Shown piece by piece: positions 27,315 to 35,501 of a DNA stretch of 64,000 nt. Within the stretch, counting starts at the first letter, position 1. Each line of letters starts with the position of its first letter. A program made the position numbers and the translations under genes. Source of the stretch: Agrobacterium pusense (lineage in GTDB: Bacteria > Pseudomonadota > Alphaproteobacteria > Rhizobiales > Rhizobiaceae); assembly GCF_900102105.1 (NCBI RefSeq), contig NZ_FNBB01000004.1, forward strand, positions 248,001 to 312,000. Reading direction: 5' to 3'. The notes below the pieces were generated by a model. The model worked only from the letters and a program-made list of their open reading frames with translations. It was not told the DNA's origin and did no database searches.

Positions 27315-28028
27315 ATGCCGAAAATTCCCGTGACAGGCGGCACCGTGCCGACAATGGAGCGACTGGACCTCAACCGTCCGGTCGTGGACCAGATTTATTC
27401 CGCGCTGAAATCCGCCATCCTTTCGCGGGAGCTTTTTCCCGGTCAGGCAGTCTCGGAAAACGAAATCGGACAGTCGTTCAATTCCAGCCGAACCCCGGTG
27501 CGGGAGGCGCTGAGCCGTCTGCGCGACGATGGTTTGATCGTGACGCTGCCAAGCCGCGGCACCTATGTTTCGAGATTATCGGAAAAGAACATCCGCAGCG
27601 CGCAATTCATCCGCGAGGCACTTGAGGTGGCGGCAGTGTGCAGGCTGTGCCAGATCGGCCTGACAGCGGAAGCGGAACAGGAGATCGAACACGCCCTGAA
27701 CGGCCAGCGGGCAGCAATGCGCAATGGAGACAGAAAGGCTTTCCGCGTTCATGACGACCAATTCCACGGCGCGCTTGCCGCCGCGACGGGGCTTGAAAGA
27801 CTGGAATCCCTGCTGATCCGCGAGAAGGCGGGGCTGGATCGACTGCGCGCACTCGCCATAACCGACGAAGCGCATATGGCACGCCTGCTTTCCGAACATG
27901 AGGCGGTATATGACGCAATCAGGGCAGGAGACGAAGCCCGCGCGACTGATAATTTGCGCAAACATCTGAGACGTGTCCTCGGCATTCTTTCGCAAGTCTT
28001 CGAGAACCACCAGGACTATTTCGAGTAA
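27315..28028 (+). CDS. GntR-family regulator, FCD subfamily
   Basis: 237 residues. Winged helix at about residues 20-85 (AILSRELFPGQAVSENEIGQSFNSSRTPVREALSRL...GTYV), then an all-helical FCD effector domain with candidate metal-binding residues in HDDQFHGAL and LLSEHEAVYDA. The ATG at 27315 has GGAGG four bases upstream. It is divergent from the eleven-gene sugar-acid operon and sits 33 bases before the SMP-30 gene. FCD members usually repress catabolic genes until a sugar acid or keto acid binds, which fits this pathway. Confidence 0.9.
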   Translation: MPKIPVTGGTVPTMERLDLNRPVVDQIYSALKSAILSRELFPGQAVSENEIGQSFNSSRTPVREALSRLRDDGLIVTLPSRGTYVSRLSEKNIRSAQFIREALEVAAVCRLCQIGLTAEAEQEIEHALNGQRAAMRNGDRKAFRVHDDQFHGALAAATGLERLESLLIREKAGLDRLRALAITDEAHMARLLSEHEAVYDAIRAGDEARATDNLRKHLRRVLGILSQVFENHQDYFE

Positions 28029-28061
28029 TTCTGCGGCATCTTTTTCAACGGTTCGAACATC

Positions 28062-28982
28062 ATGAATACGGCAAATCCCGGACAAGCGCTTGCCATGTCG
28101 CAAACGAAACTTCTGTGCGACACGATGAGTACACTGGCGGAATCCCCTGTCTGGGACGAGCGGCGACAGGTGCTTTTCTGGTGCGATATTCTCGGAAAGA
28201 CCGTGCGGTGCGCAGGTCTTGAGCCCGGCGTCTATCAAGAATGGCCGTTCCCCAGGACGGTTTCAAGTCTCGGCCTTTGCCAGAACGGCGAACTCATCGT
28301 CACTTGTGGCATGGACATCGTCATCCTCGATCCGGACAGCGGCAAAACGCGTCTCCTCCATTCCATTCTGGCACCCGAAGGCATCCCCTGCCGGCTGAAT
28401 GACGGACGGATCGGCCCGGACGGCGCTTTCTGGGTGGGAACAATGCACAATGTGCCGCTTTCGGACATGGAGCCCCATGGCGAGCTTTGGCGGATCACCG
28501 AAAAAAGCGCCGAGCGAATGCAGACCGGGCTGACATGCCCGAACGGCCTCGCTTTTTCTGCCGACGGATCAGTCATGTGGCAAAGCGATTCCGTCCAGAA
28601 ATGGATACGCCGGCGAAAATTCGACCGCCTGAACGGCACCTTCGATGAGGGCGTACAGGTGGCCCGGATGACCGAAGAAACAGGAAGACCCGATGGCGGC
28701 TGTCTCGATAGCAACGGCAACTATTACAGCGCGGGCGTTTCCGCTGGCGTGTTGAACATTTTCTCGCCCGACGGCAAGCTGACGAACGCGATTGCGGCTC
28801 CTGTCCCTCACCCCACGATGCCCTGCTTCGGAGGGCCTGATTTCAGCATCCTTTTCCTGACATCACACCGCCACAACATGTCCGAAGACCGGCTTGAGAA
28901 AGCGCCATTTTCGGGCGGCGTCTGGGCTATCCCGACGCAAACGAGAGGGTTTGCCGGCTTCCGTTTTGGCGACGGTGGATAA
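28062..28982 (+). CDS. SMP-30/gluconolactonase family lactonase
   Basis: 306-residue six-bladed beta-propeller lactonase. The metal site of this family can be placed: Glu27 (AESPVWDE), Asn113 (RLNDGRIGPDG), Asn161 (CPNGLAFS) and Asp211 (GRPDGG). It is probably cotranscribed with the GntR gene. Uronate dehydrogenase in the divergent operon makes an aldarolactone, and this enzyme is the obvious candidate to open it to the aldarate. The ATG at 28095 is an alternative start; neither has a strong ribosome-binding site. Confidence 0.87.
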   Translation: MNTANPGQALAMSQTKLLCDTMSTLAESPVWDERRQVLFWCDILGKTVRCAGLEPGVYQEWPFPRTVSSLGLCQNGELIVTCGMDIVILDPDSGKTRLLHSILAPEGIPCRLNDGRIGPDGAFWVGTMHNVPLSDMEPHGELWRITEKSAERMQTGLTCPNGLAFSADGSVMWQSDSVQKWIRRRKFDRLNGTFDEGVQVARMTEETGRPDGGCLDSNGNYYSAGVSAGVLNIFSPDGKLTNAIAAPVPHPTMPCFGGPDFSILFLTSHRHNMSEDRLEKAPFSGGVWAIPTQTRGFAGFRFGDGG

Positions 28983-29006
28983 CGCCCTCAGGTCGGGTTC
29001 GAATTC

Positions 29007-30320
29007 CTAATCCTCCCGGAAAGCGCGGCTGATCTGGTCCGTCAGCGGTTTGGCGATGTAGGACAGCGCCGTTCTTTCGCTGGTCTGGATAAAGGCCTCG
29101 GCGGGCATGCCCGGCACCAGCGGCGCATTGTTCAGCTTCTTCCGCTCGGTAACCGGGACGGAAATCCGTGCCAGATAATAGGAGAGCCCGGTGCGCTGAT
29201 CTGTCGTGATATCCGCCGCAATGCGGCTGACATGGCCTTCCAGCTCCGGCGTGACACGCTGATTGAAGGCGGTCATGCGCAGCATGGCCTTTTGCCCCAC
29301 CTGAAGCTGGTCGATATCTTTCGGCAGGATCTGCACCTCGAGCGCAAGGTCATCTCCGTCAGGTACGATCAGCATGATCGGATCGGCCGGCGTTACGACG
29401 CCCCCCACCGTATGCACAGCCATTTCATGCACCGTCCCGGATTGCGGCGCGACGATATCAATGCGTTTCAATTGATCTTCGGCGGCAACCTTGCGCTCGA
29501 CGAATTCGCCCATCTGGGCCTGTATTTCGCGCAGTTCCCTCCCGACCTCGGTCCGCAATTCCTGATCGATCTGAAGGATCTGCAGCTTGGTTTCGGTGAT
29601 GCGCCCCGCAGTCTGTGCCTGATAGGCGATTTTTTCGCCGCGCTCCCCGCCGAATGTCGCGGCCTGAGTCTGCAGGCTGTTCAGCCGCTGCACGGAGACG
29701 ACGCCCTGTTCGCGCAGCGATTTCTGCGAGGCAATTTCAGCCTGCAACACCGCAAGCCCGTTATCATAGGCCACTTCCTGCGCCTTCAGACCTTCGATCT
29801 CATGTTCGAACTGGGTGATGCGCTCGGACAGCTGCGCTTTCCTGCCCTCTCGATAGGACTTGCGGAATTCGAACAGCTTCGCTTCACTGCGCATGGCAGA
29901 AGCGACATTCGGGTCATCCATGCGCGCGATCAGAGTCCGCGGAAAGGCGAGTTCAGGCAAATCGTCCCGCTCGGCTTCCAGTCGGGCCATGCGTGCAGTC
30001 AGTTCGTCCAGGCGCTTGGTCACGATGGCGAGATTGGCACGGGTCTGCGTCGCATCGAGACGCATGACCACATCGCCAGCCTTCACCCTCTCGCCCTCAT
30101 TCACAAGAATTTCACCGACGACACCGCCGCTCGGATGCTGGACCTTTTTCGTGTACGAATCCACCACCAGATGACCAGAGGCGACAACTGCACCGGCAAG
30201 ACGGGTCGTCGCGGCCCAGCCCCCGACACCGGCCAGAAGCGCAATGCTTGCGGCGAGTCCCGCAAAGAGATGCTTGCGGATGGAGCGGGAAACGCTGCTG
30301 CGCTGATCAATCTTTGACAT
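29007..30320 (-). CDS. Type I secretion membrane-fusion protein (HlyD/PrsE type)
   Basis: 437 residues: a short cytoplasmic N-terminus, one membrane helix (about residues 19-38), a lipoyl/hairpin region (HPSGGVVGEILVNEGERVKAGDVVMRLD at about 62-90), a long coiled-coil (about 100-285) and the C-terminal beta-barrel with the HlyD family motif. The ATG at 30320 has GGAGAG upstream and overlaps the ABC gene by 14 bases. It bridges the inner-membrane exporter to a TolC-type outer-membrane channel, which is not encoded here. PrsE/PrtE-like. Confidence 0.9.
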   Translation of the reverse strand: MSKIDQRSSVSRSIRKHLFAGLAASIALLAGVGGWAATTRLAGAVVASGHLVVDSYTKKVQHPSGGVVGEILVNEGERVKAGDVVMRLDATQTRANLAIVTKRLDELTARMARLEAERDDLPELAFPRTLIARMDDPNVASAMRSEAKLFEFRKSYREGRKAQLSERITQFEHEIEGLKAQEVAYDNGLAVLQAEIASQKSLREQGVVSVQRLNSLQTQAATFGGERGEKIAYQAQTAGRITETKLQILQIDQELRTEVGRELREIQAQMGEFVERKVAAEDQLKRIDIVAPQSGTVHEMAVHTVGGVVTPADPIMLIVPDGDDLALEVQILPKDIDQLQVGQKAMLRMTAFNQRVTPELEGHVSRIAADITTDQRTGLSYYLARISVPVTERKKLNNAPLVPGMPAEAFIQTSERTALSYIAKPLTDQISRAFRED

Positions 30321-32154
30321 CCGTCTCTCCCTGCCGGCTGTTCTCTTCACGGCCGTCTTCCAGCCCGGCGGGCCGGGCCTGGGTATTGGCCACGACGCGC
30401 AGCGGTGAGACCGTTTGCGCGGATACGGTGAAACCTTTGCCGCCCTGCCCCTGCGGAACACGCAGCACCTTGGAAAGCACCTCGTCGCGCGGGCCAAAGG
30501 CCTTCATCCTTCCCTCTTCCATCATCAGGATGAAATCCACCGCACCGATGGCACTTGGCCGATGGGCGACGACAACGGCAATACCACCGCGCGCCTTGAC
30601 GGAGGCAATCGACCGGACCACTGCCGCCTCGCCTTCCGCGTCAAGATTGGCGTTGGGTTCATCCAGCACCACGATAAAGGGATTGCCATAAAGAGCGCGG
30701 GCCAGACCGATGCGCTGGCGCTGCCCGGCCGAGAGAGCTGAACCCGCCTCGCCTATATCGCTGTCATACCCCTTTTCGAAACGCAGGATCAGCTCGTGCG
30801 CGCCGGCAGCCCTAGCTGCAGCGATGATGGCTTCGGGATCTGGGTTGTCCGCGAAACGGGCGATATTCTCCCCGATGGTGCCTTCAAAAAGTTCCACGCC
30901 CTGCGGCAGATAACCGATGTGGCGGCCAAGCGCTTCCCGGTCCCACTGATCGAAGCTTGCGCCATCGAGCCGCACCTTGCCGGCGGCAGGCATCCACGCG
31001 CCGGTGAGAATGCGCGATAGCGTCGATTTGCCCGAACCTGACGGACCGATGATGCCGAGCGCGTTTCCCGCTGTCACGACGAAACCGAGCCCAGCAACGA
31101 TGGGCTTTTTTCCGCCCGGCGGAACGATGGTGACATTCTCGACCCGTAATTCCTTCTCTGGCTTCGGCAGGGCCATGGCAGCGGCATCGGCCGGCATTTG
31201 CGAAAAAAGCTCTCTCAGCCGTGCCCAGCTCTGCCGGGCCGCCGCGAAGGACCTCCAGTTGGAAATGGCGAGATCGACAGGCGCCAGTGCCCGGCCCATC
31301 ATGATAGAACTGGCGATCATCACGCCGCCGGAGGCTTCCTGCTCGATGACGAGCCAAGCGCCGACAGCAAGAATTGCCGATTGTAGAACGGCCCGAAGCG
31401 ATTTTGCGATATTGCCGAGGCCGCCTGCCACATCGCCCGCCTTGCGATTGGCGGCAAGATAGGCCTCGTTGGAATTTTGCCAGCGTTTACCGAGCCGGCC
31501 ACCAAGTCCCATGGCCTGCACCACCTCTGCGTTGCGGCGGGAGGCCTCCAGCTGCCGGTTGCGGACCATGTTTTCCACCATGGTGTCGCGGATTGGTTTT
31601 TGAGAAAAGATATTGGTGAAAATTGTGAGCGAGACCAGCAGCACAGCGCCCGCGAGCGCCGTTACACCGATCCAGAAATGGAACAGGAAACATATGCCGA
31701 GATAAAGCGGCATCCACGGCAGGTCGAAAAAGGCAGTCGGACCCGTGCCGGATAAAAAGCCGCGTACATTGTCGAGATCACGCAGCGGCTGAAGGCCGTC
31801 ACCCGGCATGCGGTTGACGAGCGGCAGGCGCACCACGGCGTCATGCACTCTGCGGCAGTAGCGCAGGTCGAAGTCTTCGCCGATACGGATCAGGACACGG
31901 GCACGGATGATATCGAGCAGGCACTGGAAACCATAAAGCCCGAGAGCAAGAAGCGCGAGCCCGACCAGGGTCGGCAGACTGCCGCTTGCCAGTACCCGGT
32001 CATAGATCTGCAACATGAAAAGCGGCGACGTCAGCGCCAATATGTTGACGACACCGCTGACGAGCGTGAGGCCGAAAAACGTAGTCTTGAGGGGCGAAAC
32101 GACCGCCGCAGTGAGGGACTGCGGCGGTGTCTGCTGCTGGTTTTGAGAGCCCAC
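30307..32154 (-). CDS. Type I secretion ABC transporter/permease (PrtD/PrsD type)
   Basis: About 615 residues: an N-terminal transmembrane domain (about residues 20-300) and a C-terminal ATPase with Walker A GPSGSGKST, signature LSAGQRQRIGLARAL and Walker B FIVVLDEPNANLD. No plausible ATG precedes the conserved region. A GTG at 32154 with an AAAGGA sequence about 10 bases upstream is my choice; an open frame continues upstream but encodes the tail of the decayed substrate gene, not transporter sequence. It exports RTX-type proteins with uncleaved C-terminal signals in relatives. Confidence 0.87.
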   Translation of the reverse strand: MGSQNQQQTPPQSLTAAVVSPLKTTFFGLTLVSGVVNILALTSPLFMLQIYDRVLASGSLPTLVGLALLALGLYGFQCLLDIIRARVLIRIGEDFDLRYCRRVHDAVVRLPLVNRMPGDGLQPLRDLDNVRGFLSGTGPTAFFDLPWMPLYLGICFLFHFWIGVTALAGAVLLVSLTIFTNIFSQKPIRDTMVENMVRNRQLEASRRNAEVVQAMGLGGRLGKRWQNSNEAYLAANRKAGDVAGGLGNIAKSLRAVLQSAILAVGAWLVIEQEASGGVMIASSIMMGRALAPVDLAISNWRSFAAARQSWARLRELFSQMPADAAAMALPKPEKELRVENVTIVPPGGKKPIVAGLGFVVTAGNALGIIGPSGSGKSTLSRILTGAWMPAAGKVRLDGASFDQWDREALGRHIGYLPQGVELFEGTIGENIARFADNPDPEAIIAAARAAGAHELILRFEKGYDSDIGEAGSALSAGQRQRIGLARALYGNPFIVVLDEPNANLDAEGEAAVVRSIASVKARGGIAVVVAHRPSAIGAVDFILMMEEGRMKAFGPRDEVLSKVLRVPQGQGGKGFTVSAQTVSPLRVVANTQARPAGLEDGREENSRQGETDVKD

Positions 32155-32168
32155 AGCCGGTTTTTCCT

Positions 32169-32409
32169 TTACGCGGCAAGCGCCGATGCGCTGGCGAAAA
32201 TGAAGTCCGATGCGTCGAGTACATTGACATCGACCCCGTTCAGCGTGACGGAGACGGACGTGTCTGGCCGAGAGGATAACGGCATTTCCATTATCATCAT
32301 ACCACAACAAATCGTCCACCGATGTTGCGCCCCAGGCGGATACATCGAGGTTGTCCGTACCATCCTCATCATCGAGAATTAGTGCGCCGACGCGGGCCCA
32401 TGGCCCGAG
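32169..32409 (-). pseudogene. Frameshifted C-terminal remnant of a type I secreted protein
   Basis: Two frames together read as the tail of an RTX/M10-like secreted protein. The first frame gives ILDDEDGTDNLDVSAWG, then DDLLWYDDNGNAVILSA. The second gives DTSVSVTLNGVDVNVLDASD, then FIFASASALAA and stop. The switch occurs at the base at 32265: dropping that one A joins the frames. The acidic, LDGV.V..L.ASDFIF-type ending with hydrophobic last residues is the usual type I secretion signal. A TAA at 32410-32412 and absence of upstream coding sequence show that the rest of the gene is gone. It lies directly upstream of the exporter genes. Confidence 0.65.
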
Positions 32410-32417
32410 TTACCAGG

Positions 32418-32445
32418 GAACCCGGCAATTTTTGCAGCCGGGTTC
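32418..32445. terminator. Hairpin between iron-transporter ATPase gene and substrate remnant
   Basis: A 9-bp perfect stem (GAACCCGGC / GCCGGGTTC) with a 10-base loop lies nine bases beyond the stop codon of the ATPase gene at 32454. Neither strand has a clear U-tract, so termination may be weak or Rho-assisted. Confidence 0.45.
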
Positions 32446-32453
32446 TTCCATCG

Positions 32454-33206
32454 TCAGATTGCCCCGTCGACGATGACCATCGGCCTGCCCTTCGAGCAGG
32501 GTTCGATACGTGCATCGATGCGATAGATTTCGCGCAGCATGTCGGATGTTATCACCGCTTCCGTGCTGCCGCTCACCACCATTTCGCCCTGTGCAATCAC
32601 CATCGTCTTCTCGCAATAGCGCAGCGCGTGGTTGAGATCATGCAGCGCAATCAGCACGATCATGCCTGTCTTCTGCGCGAGTTCGGTGACGAAGCCCAGA
32701 ACCTCGATCTGCCGGTGGAGATCGAGTGCGGAAGTCGGCTCATCCATCAGCAGCACCTCCGGCTTGCGGGCAAGCGCCTGTGCCAGCGAGACCAGCTGGC
32801 GCTGGCCGCCTGACAATTCGCCAAGCCCGCGGAAGGCAAGGTCATGGATTTTCAGCGCCTTTAGAATGGCGTCGATCTCGAACAGCTCATGATCCTGAAC
32901 GCGCCAGCCGCCGCCCTGCTTGGCGGAAAGCAGAACAGATTCATAGACCGTCAGCACCGCGTTTGCGCCGGTGTCCTGCGGCATGTAGCAGATGGCGCGG
33001 TCTCCACGGGCGGTATCGGAAAGTTCCACCAGCCCGGGACCGGAGATCAGGCTGGCGATGCGCTTGAAAAGCGTCGACTTGCCGGCGGCATTCGGGCCGA
33101 TCACCGCCGTCACGCTACCGCTTTCGAGCGTATCGATGCCCACCTTGGAGAGAACCGTGGTGCGCCCATAGGCGGCGCCAACATCCTTCAATGCGAGGGC
33201 TACCAT
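32454..33206 (-). CDS. Iron-chelate-type ABC transporter ATPase (FecE/FepC type)
   Basis: 250 residues with Walker A GPNAAGKST (about 37-45), signature LSGGQRQLVSLAQAL and Walker B VLLMDEPTSALD. This is the FecE/FepC/BtuD class that serves siderophore, heme or corrinoid importers. It overlaps the permease gene by seven bases. The 'AAGKST' P-loop and length are normal for the class. The metal complex carried is not determined by this protein. Confidence 0.9.
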   Translation of the reverse strand: MVALALKDVGAAYGRTTVLSKVGIDTLESGSVTAVIGPNAAGKSTLFKRIASLISGPGLVELSDTARGDRAICYMPQDTGANAVLTVYESVLLSAKQGGGWRVQDHELFEIDAILKALKIHDLAFRGLGELSGGQRQLVSLAQALARKPEVLLMDEPTSALDLHRQIEVLGFVTELAQKTGMIVLIALHDLNHALRYCEKTMVIAQGEMVVSGSTEAVITSDMLREIYRIDARIEPCSKGRPMVIVDGAI

Positions 33207-34267
33207 GCGCGTCTCCTGTTACCGAAAATAAGCGCGAAAAAGAAAGGTACGCCCACCAGCGCCGTGATGACGCCGATCGGCAGAACAGCGCCCGGGATGA
33301 GTATCTTGCTGATGACCGAGGTTGCAGACAACAGCAATGCTCCGCAGATCACCGAACCCGGCAGGAAGAAGCGCTGATCTTCACCCACCAGCATGCGGGC
33401 GATGTGCGGCCCCACCAGCCCGACAAAACCGATTGTGCCGACGAAAGAAACCGGAATGGCGGCCAGCAGGCTGACCGTCAGCATCGTCTGCAGCCGCAGA
33501 CGGCGCACATTGATGCCCATGCTGGCCGCCTTGTCATCGCCAAGCCTGAGCGCCGTCAGCGCCCAGGCATTGCGCATGAACATCGGCACGGTAACGAGAA
33601 GAATGGCGGCGGTGACATAGACCTTGTCCCAGGTCGCCTTCGTCAGGCTGCCCATGGTCCAGAAGACGACGGCGGCAAGCGCCTGTTCGGAAGCGAGGTA
33701 TTCAAGCAGCGACAGCGCCGCATTGAAGGTAAAGACCAGTGCGATGCCAAGCAGCACGATCGTTTCAACCGTCACACCGCGAAGGGTCGACGCGAAATGG
33801 ATGAAAAGGGCCGCAACCATTGCCATGATGAAGGCATTGATCGGCACCATGTAGTGCACGGCGCCCGGAAAGATCGCCACCCCGCCGACGAGCGCCAGCG
33901 CCGCACCGAAGCTTGCGGCGGCCGAGATGCCGAGCGTGAACGGACTGGCGAGCGGGTTCGACAGGATGGTCTGCATCTGAGCGCCCGCCACCGAAAGCGA
34001 CGCGCCCACGGTGACCGCCATCAGCGCGATCGGCATGCGGATGTCCCAGATGACCACACGCAGCTGGTTTCCCACCGCAGCCGGATCGGCGATGGTCGCA
34101 AGCACTTCGGAGAAGGTGTAGCGAGCCGGACCGAGCGCCATGTCTGCGGCCATGCTGAAACACAGGGCGATGAAAAGCCCGAAGAGGATGACGATCCTGC
34201 GCGCGGCAAGGGCGCGATATTGATCGCGCCCGCTGACGCCAACGGCGCTTTCATTCAGCGAACTCAT
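33200..34267 (-). CDS. Iron-chelate-type ABC transporter permease (FecCD family)
   Basis: 355 residues, about ten membrane helices, with the FecCD hallmarks AGAQMQTILSNPLASPFTLGISAAASFGAALA (about 100-130) and GTIGFVGLVGPHIARMLVG (about 270-290). The ATG at 34267 overlaps the stop of the binding-protein gene (ATGA). A single permease gene is present, so the channel is probably a homodimer. Confidence 0.92.
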   Translation of the reverse strand: MSSLNESAVGVSGRDQYRALAARRIVILFGLFIALCFSMAADMALGPARYTFSEVLATIADPAAVGNQLRVVIWDIRMPIALMAVTVGASLSVAGAQMQTILSNPLASPFTLGISAAASFGAALALVGGVAIFPGAVHYMVPINAFIMAMVAALFIHFASTLRGVTVETIVLLGIALVFTFNAALSLLEYLASEQALAAVVFWTMGSLTKATWDKVYVTAAILLVTVPMFMRNAWALTALRLGDDKAASMGINVRRLRLQTMLTVSLLAAIPVSFVGTIGFVGLVGPHIARMLVGEDQRFFLPGSVICGALLLSATSVISKILIPGAVLPIGVITALVGVPFFFALIFGNRRRAW

Positions 34268-35403
34268 TGGTTCAAACCTTTTTCGAGCGAGGCGAAATAG
34301 CCGGGCTTGTAGGTGACGGGAAGGAATTTCCGGTGAAACTCCTCGAAATTCTTTTCCGGATCGAGATCGGCGAAGAGGTTCGGGTGAAACCACTTGGCGA
34401 ATTGCTGGATCGGGAAAAACTCGTAAGGCGCACCATAGAACTGGTGCCAGACGGCGTGCACGTTGCCTTGCTTGACGGCCGTCAGTTCCGGAAACGGCGT
34501 GCGCTTCATCAGGTTGGCCAGCCGCTCACGGGAAAGAGCCATATCCGCACCGCGTCCTACGGGAACGAACTGATTGATGTCGGATTCAGCCGCCCAGTTC
34601 GAACCTGTGACAATCACGTGCTCGGGATCGGCAACGACGAGTTGTTCGGGATTGAGGTCGCCAAAGGTCGTCTTGATGATGCCATCCGCAATATTGCGAC
34701 CACCGGCGAGATCGACCATGGCACCGAAATTGGCCGGGCCAAAAGTGCGGCAGCAGTTGTTTTCACCAGAAATGCCGGGCGAACGCTCAATGAAGACGTT
34801 AGGGCGCTTCAAGTCCTTGACGCTGGCGAGCCGGTCGGTCACACGGGCGATTTCGGCACGGCGATAGGCGATGAACTCCTCCGCACGCTCTTCGGCGCCG
34901 AAGAGTTTGCCGAGGATTTCGACTGAGGCCTCACTGTTCTTTTCGGGATCGATGCGAAAATCGAGATAGACGACCTTGATACCGGCAGCTTCGGCTTTTT
35001 CTTCGAAACCGCTTTCCTTGGCTGATTTCTCCGCTTCGAGATTGAGTGTGATGACATCAGGCGAAAGCGTGATGGCCGACTCGAGGCTGAAATCCCCCTG
35101 TGGCACGTAACCGAAGCGCGGCAGTTTCTCGATCTCGGGGAAACGCTCGACGTAGGCGGCGTAGCTGTCCGGGTCCTTCTTGAGCAGGTCGTCACGCCAG
35201 CCAACAATAGTATCGAAAGTCTGGTCGCCCTTCAGCGCCGCGATGACGTGAACCTGGCGCGCCTCGCCAACGATGACACGCTTGGCCGGCAGGTCCAGCT
35301 CGATCTTGCGTCCGGTGACATCGATGATCTCCCCCGCATGAGCCGCGACGGCGAGAAGGGAGAAGGCCAGCATCGCAAGATGCCTGAGGGCGTTGAGCCG
35401 CAT
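34264..35403 (-). CDS. Metal-chelate ABC transporter substrate-binding protein
   Basis: 379 residues with a signal peptide (hydrophobic residues 8-20, AHA|GEIID) and the two-lobe FecB/FepB fold joined by a long helix. The N-lobe carries ELDLPAKRVIVGEARQVH, and a vicinal cysteine pair (NNCCRTFG) occurs near residue 220. The C-terminus is lysine/proline rich (FHRKFLPVTYKPGYF). It is encoded next to a frameshifted paralogue, and both share WHQFY and the CC motif. The family carries siderophores, heme or cobalamin; an iron chelate is favoured by the operator at 36680-36694. Confidence 0.87.
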   Translation of the reverse strand: MRLNALRHLAMLAFSLLAVAAHAGEIIDVTGRKIELDLPAKRVIVGEARQVHVIAALKGDQTFDTIVGWRDDLLKKDPDSYAAYVERFPEIEKLPRFGYVPQGDFSLESAITLSPDVITLNLEAEKSAKESGFEEKAEAAGIKVVYLDFRIDPEKNSEASVEILGKLFGAEERAEEFIAYRRAEIARVTDRLASVKDLKRPNVFIERSPGISGENNCCRTFGPANFGAMVDLAGGRNIADGIIKTTFGDLNPEQLVVADPEHVIVTGSNWAAESDINQFVPVGRGADMALSRERLANLMKRTPFPELTAVKQGNVHAVWHQFYGAPYEFFPIQQFAKWFHPNLFADLDPEKNFEEFHRKFLPVTYKPGYFASLEKGLNQ

Positions 35404-35434
35404 GAGAAGGTCCTCATCAAGTTCAAAACAAAAC

Positions 35435-35462
35435 GATGAAGCCGCGTGGCTGCGGCTTCATC
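35435..35462 (-). terminator. Rho-independent terminator/attenuator between the two binding-protein genes
   Basis: A perfect 11-bp stem (GATGAAGCCGC / GCGGCTTCATC) with a 6-base loop is followed on the minus strand by GTTTTGTTTTG. It lies 40 bases after the frameshifted binding-protein gene and 32 bases before the intact paralogue's start at 35403, so it probably limits transcription into the rest of the transporter operon. Confidence 0.75.
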
Positions 35463-35501
35463 CATCGAGTGGACCGGCGCTCCTCCTTCACCGTCCCTGT
35501 C

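Noticed and set aside
32155-32319. Extended N-terminus for the type I secretion ATPase
   Set aside because: The upstream part of this frame encodes an RTX-like tail (DDLLWYDDNGNAVILSA) that belongs to the decayed substrate gene, not to the transporter; the junction is a frame coincidence after the frameshift.
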